A stretch of DNA of 21,121 nucleotides, taken from JACQNR01 sp049515175. Lineage in GTDB: Bacteria; Acidobacteriota; Terriglobia; UBA7540. The position numbers and the translations under genes are program-made. The stretch covers positions 1 through 21,121 of the forward strand of contig JBEKUI010000046.1 in the NCBI GenBank assembly GCA_049515175.1, given 5' to 3'. Shown piece after piece: positions 6,193-13,822 of the stretch; the stretch's first letter is position 1, and every line of letters starts with the position of its first letter. The notes under the pieces were generated by a model. That model had not been told where the DNA came from, made no database searches, and saw nothing but the letters and a program-made list of their open reading frames with translations.

Positions 6193-8409
6193 TTGAATCG
6201 TCTCACGATCGCCTTCGGGGTGGCGCTATTGCTCTTTCTTCCCGCGCCGGCCCGGGCCACCATCTTTGGAAACGTGCGAGGGATCGTCCACGACCCGCAG
6301 CACCGCCCCATTCCCAACGCCCAGGCCACCCTGCGCGCCGCCCAGTCCGACTGGTCCGCCACCACACAGACCAACGCCGAGGGAGAATTTCAATTCAGCG
6401 GCGTGGCAATTGGCGAGTATCGGATCGCGATCGAGGCCGCGGGCTTCAGCCCGGCGGAAGCCAACCTCACCGTCGTTTCCGGCAGCGCGCCCGTGCTGCA
6501 CTTCCCGATGCGGCTGGAAACCATGAAGGAGAGCGTGACGGTGACCGAGGCTCCGGGAACCGTGGCCACGGAGACGACGGCCGCGGCGACCCTGGTCAGC
6601 CGACTACAGATTGCGCACACGCCCGGGGCAAGCCAGACGAACAGCCTGACTATGATCACCGACTTCCTCCCTGGCGCCTATGTCGTTCACGACCAGCTCC
6701 ACGTGCGCGGCGGGCATCAAGTAACGTGGCAGGTAGACGGAGTGGACGTGCCCAACACGAATATCGCCAGCAACGTCGGCCCGCAGTTTGATCCCAAAGA
6801 CGTTGATTATCTGGAGATGAGCACTGGTGGGTATTCAGCGGAATTCGGAAACCGCACCTATGGCGTATTCAACGTCGTTCCGCGCACGGGGTTCGAATAC
6901 AACAACCAAGCCGAGCTTGTGACGAGCTACGGCAGCTTTAGCCAGACCAACGATCAACTGAACTTCGGCAGCCACACGGAGCGCTTCGCCTATTACGGTA
7001 GCCTGAACGGGAACCGTTCCGACCTGGGGCTCATGACGCCGACCAGCGCCGTGCTCCACGATATGCAAAGCGGCCTGGGCGGTTTCGGCGATCTCATCTT
7101 CAACGCCACGCCCGATGACCAGTTGCGACTGGTCGCTTCCCTGCGTGGCGACCACTACCAAATCCCCAACACGCCCGACGACCAAGCGGCAGGAACTCGT
7201 GACCTCGACAAGGAGCGCGATGCGTTCGCCAGTTTTACCTGGATACACACGATCAACAAGGGGACGCTCCTCACGGTCTCTCCCTTCTACCACTACAATC
7301 GCGCCAATTACCTCGGCGGCCCCGGGGACAATCCTTTCATCCTGAATGACAGTCGAGGATCGCACTACCTGGGTGGCCAGGCTTCGCTCAGCGTCGTGGC
7401 CGGAAAACACAATGCCCAGGTGGGACTGGAAGCTTTCGCCCAGCACGACGACACTTTCTTTGATTTGCGCGCGTCCGACGGCAGCCCGCCCCCCGTCGAG
7501 GAGGGGCTGGCTCCATGGGGCAACATGGAAGCAGTATTCGTGCAGGACCAGTACCGCCCAACTTCCTGGCTTTCGCTAAGCGGCGGCATTCGCCTTACGC
7601 ACCACGACGGCCTGTTGAGCGAGAACGCCGCAGACCCCCGGGTCGGCGCCAGCCTCCGCCTGCCCAAACTCGCCTGGGTATTGCACGGCTTTTACGGGCG
7701 CTACTACCAGCCCCCGCCGCTCGATACCCTTGCCGGACCTTTGCTCGAATTCGCACTCCAGCAGGGAGTCGGTTTCCTGCCCTTGCGCGGCGAGCGCGAC
7801 GAACAATACGAGGCGGGCCTGACGATCCCGGTTGGTAATTGGGTGTTTGACGCCGATACCTTCCGCACCCACGCGCGAAACTTCTTCGACCACGATGTGG
7901 TAGGCAATTCCAACATCTTCCTGTCCCTCACGATTCAGGGAGCACGCATCTTCGGCTGGGAGGCGACCGTGCGCTCGCCCAAATTCCTGCGCCGCGCGCA
8001 GGTTCACGCGGCCTTCTCACACCAATTCGCGGAAGGGTTCGGCGCCGTCACTGGCGGGTTGACAGATTTTTCGCCGCCCCAGGCAGGCTATTTCTTCCTC
8101 GACCACGACCAGCGCAACACCTTATCCTCCGTCCTGTCGCTCTCGCTTCCGCGGCGCGCCTGGGCCACTATGGGTATCCAATATGGTTCCGGCTTCGTCA
8201 ACGGCGACGGCCCTGATCACCTGCCCAGCCACACGACGTTCGACATCTCCCTGGGGAAGTCGTTTGGAGAAAGCTGGTCAGTAGCCTTGACGGGCTTGAA
8301 CGTGAGCAACCGCCGCTACCTTCTTGATAACAGCAACACGTTCGGCGGGACGCACTTCGTGAATCCCCGGCAGATCTATTTCGAGGTCCGCTACCGGTTC
8401 CACTATTGA
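6193..8409 (+). CDS. TonB-dependent outer-membrane receptor with CarboxypepD-reg-like domain
   Basis: A 738-residue receptor beginning at TTG 6193, which is supported by GGAGGAG six bases upstream. A signal peptide (NRLTIAFGVALLLFLPAPARA) is followed by an Ig-like carboxypeptidase-regulatory domain (about residues 27-105; GIVHDPQHRPIPNAQATLRA, GEYRIAIEAAGFSP). The plug domain follows (about 115-235) with VRGGHQVTWQVDGVDVPN and YSAEFGNRTYGVFNV. The rest is a beta-barrel ending in the aromatic IYFEVRYRFHY, expected for outer-membrane insertion. This class imports ligands through the outer membrane using TonB energy. The substrate is unknown; the preceding Cys/His/Met-rich protein points to a metal or metal complex. 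At 738 residues it is shorter than the roughly 1000-1200-residue Oar-like receptors common in Acidobacteriota and closer to classical metal/siderophore receptors. Confidence 0.92.
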   Translation: MNRLTIAFGVALLLFLPAPARATIFGNVRGIVHDPQHRPIPNAQATLRAAQSDWSATTQTNAEGEFQFSGVAIGEYRIAIEAAGFSPAEANLTVVSGSAPVLHFPMRLETMKESVTVTEAPGTVATETTAAATLVSRLQIAHTPGASQTNSLTMITDFLPGAYVVHDQLHVRGGHQVTWQVDGVDVPNTNIASNVGPQFDPKDVDYLEMSTGGYSAEFGNRTYGVFNVVPRTGFEYNNQAELVTSYGSFSQTNDQLNFGSHTERFAYYGSLNGNRSDLGLMTPTSAVLHDMQSGLGGFGDLIFNATPDDQLRLVASLRGDHYQIPNTPDDQAAGTRDLDKERDAFASFTWIHTINKGTLLTVSPFYHYNRANYLGGPGDNPFILNDSRGSHYLGGQASLSVVAGKHNAQVGLEAFAQHDDTFFDLRASDGSPPPVEEGLAPWGNMEAVFVQDQYRPTSWLSLSGGIRLTHHDGLLSENAADPRVGASLRLPKLAWVLHGFYGRYYQPPPLDTLAGPLLEFALQQGVGFLPLRGERDEQYEAGLTIPVGNWVFDADTFRTHARNFFDHDVVGNSNIFLSLTIQGARIFGWEATVRSPKFLRRAQVHAAFSHQFAEGFGAVTGGLTDFSPPQAGYFFLDHDQRNTLSSVLSLSLPRRAWATMGIQYGSGFVNGDGPDHLPSHTTFDISLGKSFGESWSVALTGLNVSNRRYLLDNSNTFGGTHFVNPRQIYFEVRYRFHY

Positions 8410-8458
8410 GCGCGCTGGACGCGCCGGGTGGGGCATGACTGCATGACGGGAGCTTCTG

Positions 8459-8950
8459 TCACTTCCAGAGAGCGTGCTGGCGGGCCTCGCGGCCGTAGGT
8501 AGAGGTAAGGAACGATTTCAGCTCTTCCAGGGTCCCGAACAAGCGGTCCGCACAGGCGAGGACCCAGCCGCTGACCTCACTGACGGGCAGCTCGGTAACC
8601 ATGTAGATGGGGATTCCTTTGCGGTAGGCAGTAGTGAGCTCGGCCTGTGTGCCACCGCCGCGCGCCGCGGCTTCGTCCCAGAGGCAAACGACGTAATCGG
8701 CTTGCTGGCCCATCACGTCCAAGTCGCGATTAATGGCCACGCGCATCATGCGCCGAAAGCGCTCGGTGTCAGCGGTCTTCCAGGCCTGCAAGTCATGCAG
8801 GACGGCGGCGCTGAATAACCGCTGCGACTCAACGACCGGATCATAGACGCGGTGGTTGAGGCTGTCCTGAATCCACAGACGAAGCCGCTCGCGCCAGCCC
8901 GACCCGCCGTCGGACGCATACTCCATCGCTCCACACAGGAAAGCCAGCAT
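8459..8950 (-). CDS. Nucleoside 2-deoxyribosyltransferase-like protein
   Basis: A 163-residue cytoplasmic protein. It opens with a strand and loop FLCGAMEYASDGGSGWR, like the nucleotide-binding start of the deoxyribosyltransferase fold. Near residue 85 it has DYVVCLWDEAAARGGGTQAE, where the GGT-x-x-E (E104) matches the SGTAxE-type catalytic segment of that fold. KGIPIYMV gives the following strand. These enzymes exchange bases between deoxynucleosides or hydrolyse nucleotides; the exact substrate is not visible. The start at 8950 retains the first strand, but the Shine-Dalgarno is weak. It is the last gene of the leftward yvcK-carD set, 157 bases after carD. Confidence 0.7.
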   Translation of the reverse strand: MLAFLCGAMEYASDGGSGWRERLRLWIQDSLNHRVYDPVVESQRLFSAAVLHDLQAWKTADTERFRRMMRVAINRDLDVMGQQADYVVCLWDEAAARGGGTQAELTTAYRKGIPIYMVTELPVSEVSGWVLACADRLFGTLEELKSFLTSTYGREARQHALWK

Positions 8951-9107
8951 AGTTCTCGGAGGGAGACCATTCTTGTCGGAGGCGGAGGGAAATGCAATGC
9001 AATAAACAAGCCGGCAGCGACTTTGGAGATAGTTGGTCGCCCTGTGCCAACTGGGACCGTACAGATGGAGGAATACGTGTCACGACTCCCCAGGAGAATA
9101 GGAGGCA

Positions 9108-9617
9108 CTAACTAGGCAGCGGGGCCTTGAGGTTAGTTTTGGTGAAGGTCTTGACGAGCAGACCTTCAGCAACCTGGCGGTCGACGCCCCGCGCCACGGC
9201 AATCTCGTCTATGACGAGCGCCCAGGCGCGGTCAAGCATTCGTTTCTCGCGGAACGAGAGGGGTTTGGCCTGATTCAGGATCAGGAGGCTTTTCAGAACT
9301 TCCGCCACCAGTTGGAGAGCGCCGGCGCGCATCTTCTCCGAGTTCTCTTTGAAGCGATCCTTCCAGTCGGAGGCGGACCGGCAATGCCCCTTTTCGAGAT
9401 AATCGAGAATGCCTCCGATTTCCCGGCTCTTGGCGACGCGCCGCAGGCCGATGGTGGACACATTATGCATTGGCACCATGACCCGCATGCTGCTGGAGCT
9501 GAGCTTGAGCAGATAGAACATTTCCGGTTCCCCGGTAACATTGCGGCTGGAAACTTGTTCAATAATCCCTACACCCTGATTCGGATAGACAATCTTGTCT
9601 CCCACCTGGAAGTCCAT
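9108..9617 (-). CDS. carD: CarD/CdnL-family RNA polymerase-binding transcription factor
   Basis: A 169-residue protein. The start at ATG 9617 is set by GAGGAGA three bases upstream and by the canonical beginning MDFQVGDKIVYPNQGVGIIE; a longer frame upstream lacks support. The N-terminal Tudor-like RNA polymerase-interacting domain covers about residues 1-58 (MVPMHNVSTIGLRRV marks its end), followed by an all-helical DNA-binding domain. W85, in SASDWKDRFKEN, coincides with the conserved tryptophan that CarD inserts at the upstream edge of the transcription bubble. CarD stabilises open promoter complexes, typically at rRNA and housekeeping promoters. The gene lies 59 bases after yvcK and is probably co-transcribed with it. 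Confidence 0.93.
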   Translation of the reverse strand: MDFQVGDKIVYPNQGVGIIEQVSSRNVTGEPEMFYLLKLSSSSMRVMVPMHNVSTIGLRRVAKSREIGGILDYLEKGHCRSASDWKDRFKENSEKMRAGALQLVAEVLKSLLILNQAKPLSFREKRMLDRAWALVIDEIAVARGVDRQVAEGLLVKTFTKTNLKAPLPS

Positions 9618-9676
9618 ACGTCTCCTCAAGTTGTAGCGAATGCTGATATTCAGCTTAAGGCGACAGCGGTCAAAAG

Positions 9677-10672
9677 TCAAGCTGCGAGCGGTCCCACGTG
9701 GCTCTCTTGGGTAAGCAGAAGTTGCGCCAGGCGGACGTGATCGTGCCGCACAACGTGATCCTCAACTAGAAGACTAGCCGTTACGGGCTCAACCCTAAGT
9801 TCGCGGATCTCCTGGAGGTCGTTGACCACCGGTTCAGCGCGCTGGGCGGCATACCTTCGACGCATGCGCAGGGAGAGGTCCCGCGTGTTCAGAATTACAG
9901 CATCGAAGAGCCGGCCGCCGCCGTGGACGTCGAGTGCGCCAATGTGGTCGGCGGCTGTGTAGCCTCGCGTCTCCCCCGGCTGGGTCATCAGGTTGCAAAC
10001 AAAAACCTTGCGGGCCTTGGACCGCCGGATGGCTTCGGGGATACCGTGTACCAGCAAGTTGGGGACGAGCGACGTGTAAAGGGACCCTGGGCCGAGCGTG
10101 ATTAAGTCTGCAGTGGCGATGGCTTCCAGGGTTTCCGGAAGCGGCCGGCAGCGGCTGGGAACAATGTGCAGCTGGCGGATGGGAAGGCGCGTCCGCGTAA
10201 TCCGCGATTCCCCGTAGACGACCCGCCCCCCGCGCAGCCGAGCCTTCAACCGCACGTCGGAGAGCGTGGAGGGAAAGATCTCGCCGCGGATGGCGAGGAC
10301 TTCGCTCGAGAGCCTCACCGCCTTGGCAAAGTCCCCCGTGCTGTGTGTGAGGGCCGCGAGAAACAGGTTCCCCAAGCTGTGGCCTTTCAAGCCATGGCCG
10401 CTCGCGAAGCGGTAGTTGAAAAGCTGGGTCATCAGCTTCTCGTCCTCGGCCAGCGCTACCAGGCAGTTGCGGATATCGCCCGGCGGAAGGATCCGCAGTT
10501 CCCGGCGCAGGCGGCCGGAACTCCCACCTTCGTCCGTGACGGTCACGACGGCGGTGAGGCGAGTGATGGTGGGGTGGAGACTGGCCGGGCGCGCCACTTC
10601 TTCAACGTGGTGCTTGAGCCCGCGCAAGACGGTCGAAAGACCCGTGCCCCCGCCAATGGCTACCACTCTCAT
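9677..10672 (-). CDS. yvcK: YvcK/CofD-like UDP-sugar-binding protein (gluconeogenesis factor)
   Basis: A 331-residue cytoplasmic protein of the CofD/YvcK fold. Conserved motifs are intact: VVAIGGGTGLSTVLRGL at the N-terminus, TVTDEGGSSGRLRRE, PPGDIRNCLVALA, HSLGNLFLAAL, LITLGPGSLYTSLVPNLLV and NLMTQPGETRGYTAADH. In Bacillus and other bacteria YvcK binds UDP-sugars and is needed for growth on gluconeogenic carbon sources and for envelope synthesis; no enzymatic reaction is established. The ATG start at 10672 is preceded by AGGAGAGG at a slightly long distance. In Firmicutes the gene sits with rapZ and whiA, but here it is joined to carD. An inverted repeat lies 30-57 bases upstream of the start. 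Confidence 0.93.
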   Translation of the reverse strand: MRVVAIGGGTGLSTVLRGLKHHVEEVARPASLHPTITRLTAVVTVTDEGGSSGRLRRELRILPPGDIRNCLVALAEDEKLMTQLFNYRFASGHGLKGHSLGNLFLAALTHSTGDFAKAVRLSSEVLAIRGEIFPSTLSDVRLKARLRGGRVVYGESRITRTRLPIRQLHIVPSRCRPLPETLEAIATADLITLGPGSLYTSLVPNLLVHGIPEAIRRSKARKVFVCNLMTQPGETRGYTAADHIGALDVHGGGRLFDAVILNTRDLSLRMRRRYAAQRAEPVVNDLQEIRELRVEPVTASLLVEDHVVRHDHVRLAQLLLTQESHVGPLAA

Positions 10673-10701
10673 CGCCGAACCTCTCCTGTGCTGTGGGTCG
10701 A

Positions 10702-10729
10702 TCGATTCGCCATCGGGCCGGGGAATCGA
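10702..10729. promoter_or_regulatory. Inverted repeat in the yvcK leader
   Basis: TCGATTC (10702-10708) and GAATCGA (10723-10729) are perfect 7-bp arms with a 14-nt centre, 30-57 bases upstream of the yvcK start. It could be an operator or a leader hairpin; nothing identifies a binding protein. I found no convincing -35/-10 pair between 10730 and 10840. Confidence 0.35.
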
Positions 10730-10840
10730 GATCTTGTTAGGGAGCGGTCGATATGCCGACTCTTGTCCTTCGCGCCGGTCGCGGCGTCAGGCAAGGAGGG
10801 ACCTTGATAGGCCCATCTTGTGAACAATATAAGCTCAGGT

Positions 10841-10855
10841 CGTCGCATCGCGACG
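10841..10855 (-). terminator. Hairpin just after the TPR gene
   Basis: A perfect 6-bp stem CGTCGC/GCGACG with loop ATC, starting four bases beyond the TAG stop of the minus-strand TPR gene. No T-run follows on the minus strand, so it would be a weak or Rho-assisted terminator, or a 3' stabiliser. Confidence 0.35.
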
Positions 10856-10859
10856 GAGG

Positions 10860-11558
10860 CTAAGCAGACCTGGTTCTCACAAGGCGCCGGAAATCGGGAT
10901 GGCTCGCGAGCGACGTGAAGTCCTCGTCCCTCGCAGCCAGGAAGCGGTTTTCTGGGCGGCGCGCAATGGCAGCGGACAAGTGATTGAGGGCTGCGCTAGA
11001 GTTTCCCTGCAACGCGTAAACCACCGCCATCGCGTAGAGCACGGAGTCCTGATCCGGCCCCGACTTCTGCGCTTTTGTTAGGCAATCGAGCGCCGCGTCT
11101 AGCTGACGGGCGTTCAAATACGCGATTCCAAGCTCGTAATGCTCCCGCGGCCCCTTGGCCTGCGGCTCGGCGGGGCGCAGCTTCTGCTCGCACATCCGCA
11201 GGTAAGTTCGCGCCCGGCTGCTGATCTCCAGCGGTTCGGCGGAAATTAGCTTTTCGAACACCCCCCGAGCCTTGTCATAGTTCTGCTTTTGAAATAGCAG
11301 AACCCCAGCCTCGAAGCTTGCCACAAGGGCTCGATACTGTGCGTTGATCCTCTCTTTTGCATGGTTGTTCGCCACCACCGCCTTCGATCCACTCGCACGC
11401 GCCCGCGTCCGTCGGCCGATGAGCTTGCCGGGGCGTCGGCTGCGCAAGCGGACTACTCGCTTTGCTCTGCGTGGGGCAGTGGAACGCCCGCGAACTGCTC
11501 TCGCCGCTGAGCGGCGAGTCGGAGCCCGTGCGGAGTGGCGCTTCTTGCGGCTAACCAT
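10860..11558 (-). CDS. TPR protein with a strongly basic N-terminal tail
   Basis: A 232-residue protein. The first 60 residues contain 24 Arg/Lys, in runs such as VSRKKRHSARAPTRRSAAR and RAKRVVRLRSRRPGKL, like histone-type or RNA-binding tails. From about residue 75 tetratricopeptide helices follow: FEAGVLLFQKQNYDKARGVF, HYELGIAYLNARQLDAALDC, LYAMAVVYALQGNSSAALNH. It ends in a segment, LAARDEDFTSLASHPDFRRL, that often closes acidobacterial TPR proteins. There is no signal peptide. A nucleic-acid- or polymerase-associated scaffold is plausible but inferred. ATG 11558 is preferred over the TTG four codons upstream; no Shine-Dalgarno is visible. A good promoter lies at 11629-11658. Confidence 0.8.
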   Translation of the reverse strand: MVSRKKRHSARAPTRRSAARAVRGRSTAPRRAKRVVRLRSRRPGKLIGRRTRARASGSKAVVANNHAKERINAQYRALVASFEAGVLLFQKQNYDKARGVFEKLISAEPLEISSRARTYLRMCEQKLRPAEPQAKGPREHYELGIAYLNARQLDAALDCLTKAQKSGPDQDSVLYAMAVVYALQGNSSAALNHLSAAIARRPENRFLAARDEDFTSLASHPDFRRLVRTRSA

Positions 11559-11628
11559 TTTATTTATCAAACACTTAGAACTTCGGTCGGGCAGGACCCG
11601 AAACCATCCTTGTCATGCCTGACGCCTA

Positions 11629-11658
11629 TTTATAACAAATTGTCCCGTGCGGAGTCAA
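11629..11658 (-). promoter_or_regulatory. Sigma-70-type promoter of the TPR gene
   Basis: On the minus strand, -35 TTGACT (11658-11653), an 18-nt spacer and -10 TATAAA (11634-11629), each five of six matches to consensus. The predicted transcript starts about 60 nt before the TPR start codon. Confidence 0.6.
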
Positions 11659-11727
11659 ACACGCCCGCCCCAAACTTGGGCGAAGCACAAATCACCTGCG
11701 GGTCCGGCGGTCTTATCACTGTGGCCT

Positions 11728-11758
11728 GCTGCAAGCCTGACATCTGTCAGGAAGCAGC
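11728..11758 (-). terminator. Long hairpin overlapping the stop of the pseudo-receiver gene
   Basis: An inner perfect stem CCTGACA (11736-11742)/TGTCAGG (11745-11751) is extended by an outer stem GCTGC (11728-11732)/GCAGC (11754-11758) across a small asymmetric bulge. The TGA stop (11749-11747) lies inside the stem. No T-run follows on the minus strand. Confidence 0.4.
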
Positions 11759-12190
11759 GGGCAGGCGGAGCGGTTGGGAGGGTACTTCAGCTTGCCTGAG
11801 TACCTGAGCCTGCATACTGCGCCGCGTTGCAACGTTCCCCACCGCACAGCTGACTACATGCGCGAGGGGAGTGGGTTCAAAGGGGGGCGCGATGAAATCA
11901 AAAGCGCCGCTTTGCAGGACCTCAATATAGGTGTGGATATCCGCCAGGCGGGAAACCACGATGACATTAACGGGGATGGGGGCCCGCTCGGCCAGCCGCA
12001 CGACGTCCGCCCATGTGCCATCGGGAAGCTCGACACCCGTAAACACAAGTACGGGAGTGTCTGGGCCTGCGAGCCAGAGAGCCGCTTCCTCACACGTCTG
12101 GGCCTGTTCCGTCCGCATCGACTGGCGGCGCAGAGCATGATTCAAGGTCTCCAGAGGAGCATCGTGTTTGTGCACAAGCAGAAAGGTCAT
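11747..12190 (-). CDS. Receiver-like protein lacking the phospho-acceptor (pseudo-receiver)
   Basis: A 147-residue single-domain protein with the layout of a response-regulator receiver: an opening strand TFLLVHKHD, a central strand and loop PVLVFTGVELPDG, PVNVIVVSRLAD, and a final GAFDFIAPPFEP. The key residues are replaced. The phospho-acceptor Asp is Thr51 (VFTGVELP instead of the usual xxxDxxLP), and the conserved Lys of the KPF turn is Pro102 (APPF). The switch Thr/Ser is kept as S80. It should therefore not be phosphorylated in the usual way and may signal by protein contact. The start is uncertain: ATG 12190 fits the domain boundary, ATG 12220 is an alternative, and neither has a clear Shine-Dalgarno. 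It follows the winged-helix gene in the same direction. Confidence 0.7.
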   Translation of the reverse strand: MTFLLVHKHDAPLETLNHALRRQSMRTEQAQTCEEAALWLAGPDTPVLVFTGVELPDGTWADVVRLAERAPIPVNVIVVSRLADIHTYIEVLQSGAFDFIAPPFEPTPLAHVVSCAVGNVATRRSMQAQVLRQAEVPSQPLRLPAAS

Positions 12191-12266
12191 GGGAATTGCC
12201 TTTGGCGGCCCGGAGCGCATTCCGGCCAGGAAGGCCGGGTGACCGAGATGAGCAGCCGCTCCGACT

Positions 12267-12470
12267 CTAGGTTCGTGCTACACGATAACCTTTCTTGTCC
12301 GCGAGAAACTCGACTTGGCCTTCCCGGGCCAGCCAGCCGAGGGCATAGGGCACCAGATCGCCCTTGGCATCAATCTTCTTCTTGATTTCCGTGAGAGACT
12401 GCGGCCCCTCACGGTCCAGTAGTCTCCACACTCTTCCAGCCGTTTCACCAATCTGGGTCCTGATTGCCAT
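12267..12470 (-). CDS. Small winged-helix protein (DUF2582-like)
   Basis: A 67-residue protein (MAIRTQIGETAGRVWRLLDR...) consisting of one winged helix-turn-helix: IGETAGRVWRLLDREGPQS (first helix), TEIKKKIDAKGDLVPYALGW (helix-turn-helix) and LAREGQVEFLADKKGYRV (wing). The length and order match the DUF2582 winged-helix family. ATG 12470 is chosen because GGAGG lies nine bases upstream; a longer frame exists but the extra residues are not conserved-looking. It has no ligand-binding or dimerisation domain. It lies 76 bases upstream of the pseudo-receiver gene and both may be on one transcript. DNA binding is inferred from the fold. Confidence 0.75.
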   Translation of the reverse strand: MAIRTQIGETAGRVWRLLDREGPQSLTEIKKKIDAKGDLVPYALGWLAREGQVEFLADKKGYRVART

Positions 12471-12898
12471 AGACTGAAACCTCCCTATTTCATCGGCATA
12501 TGCGCCACCCACGCTTTAGACCTGTATCCTAAAAAGGGTCTAATGGCTTCGGCGCGCCGACCGTGGCGACCTAATCCTACCCCATCCCTTGGCTGGGGCG
12601 GAGCCGCCTGTACACACTTCCCTAATGACGGCGTAAATGTAATCGTCCCTGGCGAGACTGACTTCGGGGTCCGTCTTGCGCAGCTACCCTTGGGAGTGGG
12701 TGCCTTGCTCGCTTTTGACTCCCACTCTGAGGCACAAACATATCTCACGAAGTTCAATTTGTAAAATAAGAAATTCCTATGGAGGGAATAACTCTGGATT
12801 GACGGAGTACCGCCGCGCCCTGCGGATTCGATGCGGGAGCATCCTGCTGACAACAATACACACCGGCGGAACAGATTGTCGGAAACCCTGCAGATCGT
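12471..12898. other. Gene-free intergenic stretch between divergent genes
   Basis: About 430 bases between the winged-helix gene (leftward) and the PEGA gene promoter (rightward). It contains an A/T-rich patch (about 12740-12790) and an interrupted GAGTGGG/CCCACTC inverted repeat (about 12694-12727). Open frames here have no ribosome-binding site or recognisable domain. No convincing promoter for the winged-helix gene was found. Confidence 0.5.
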
Positions 12899-12927
12899 TT
12901 GACACCCCTTTGGCGCGGGAGTACACT
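12899..12927 (+). promoter_or_regulatory. Sigma-70-type promoter of the PEGA gene
   Basis: A perfect -35 TTGACA (12899-12904), a 17-nt spacer and -10 TACACT (12922-12927, four of six). The transcript would start near 12934, leaving a short leader of about 36 nt with AAGGAG before the ATG at 12970. Confidence 0.65.
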
Positions 12928-12969
12928 CGGCCTCGGAAAACCCATTCTTGCCCGAAGGAGTCAAAACCT

Positions 12970-13794
12970 ATGCTCCCGCCTCGAAGGGCTGCCCTTAGCC
13001 TCATTGGGATGGTGATCCTCTGTGGCGCCACTGGATTCGCCTTGCAGGCCCCGTCAGCGCGCACGATCAAGCTCCCGGATGGAACGGTGCTCCGCCTCGC
13101 GCTGCTTGAGGCTCTCAGCTCGGCCACGAACAACGTGGATGACCCCGTCAATTTCGAAGTTACCGAAGATGTGAAGGTCGGCGACGTCGTCGTGCTCCCC
13201 AAGGGGACCAGCGCGCGCGGGCACGTTGTTGAGGCTGTACCCCGCAAGCGAATGGGCCGCGCCGGAAAGCTCAACTTCTCGGTTGATTCGGCCAAGGGGC
13301 CGGATGGCTCCAACATCCGCTTGCGCGCCACCTCCGCCCGCCAAGGTGAAGATAAGTCCGGCACGGTGATTGTGGGAACCTTGCTGCTGTCACCTTTGTT
13401 TCTTATCATGCGCGGGAAGGACGTGAATATTCCGAAGGGCACGCAATTTACTGCCTATGTGGACGGCGACCGCGACATAGCTATGGGCGGGCCAGCCCCT
13501 GCTGCGCCGCCTGCCGCACCCCCCCCGGCTGCTCCCGCCGCGGCGGCGGCACAGCCATCGGCCGGAGTGATGGCGGAGGACTTGACGACCGCAGTGCTCA
13601 AGTCCGAGCCCGCCGGCGCGGACGCCACGGTGGACGGCAAGTACATGGGCAGCACACCTTCGTCCGTGCGCCTATCACCGGGCGATCACACGATCTTGCT
13701 TGAAAAGGTTGGGTACAAATCGTGGCAGCGGACGATGACCGTAAGCCCCGGCGGCATCGTCACTATCGACGCGACGCTTGTCAAATCAGAGTGA
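12970..13794 (+). CDS. Secreted PEGA-domain protein
   Basis: A 274-residue exported protein. ATG 12970 is preceded by AAGGAG and starts a signal peptide (RRAALSLIGMVILCGATGFA). Residues about 30-170 form a beta-rich domain (LPDGTVLRLALLEALSSATN, VKVGDVVVLPKGTSARGHVV) resembling the outer barrel region of TrbI/VirB10-like and similar envelope proteins. Then comes an Ala/Pro linker (about 173-198), and residues 209-272 are a PEGA domain (SEPAGADATVDGKYMGSTPS, GDHTILLEKVGYKSW). PEGA domains are small surface modules, often found in kinase-associated and S-layer-like proteins, and probably bind carbohydrate or protein. The exact role is not known. The gene has its own promoter, and the fucosidase gene follows after a composite repeat. 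Confidence 0.85.
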   Translation: MLPPRRAALSLIGMVILCGATGFALQAPSARTIKLPDGTVLRLALLEALSSATNNVDDPVNFEVTEDVKVGDVVVLPKGTSARGHVVEAVPRKRMGRAGKLNFSVDSAKGPDGSNIRLRATSARQGEDKSGTVIVGTLLLSPLFLIMRGKDVNIPKGTQFTAYVDGDRDIAMGGPAPAAPPAAPPPAAPAAAAAQPSAGVMAEDLTTAVLKSEPAGADATVDGKYMGSTPSSVRLSPGDHTILLEKVGYKSWQRTMTVSPGGIVTIDATLVKSE

Positions 13795-13822
13795 GATCGA
13801 CGCGGGCACGCTGTAACCCTGC

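Noticed and set aside
12543..12764. Possible 73-residue gene in the intergenic region
   Set aside because: No ribosome-binding site, no recognisable motif and an unlikely proline/tryptophan-rich start; overlapping frames on both strands are equally open.
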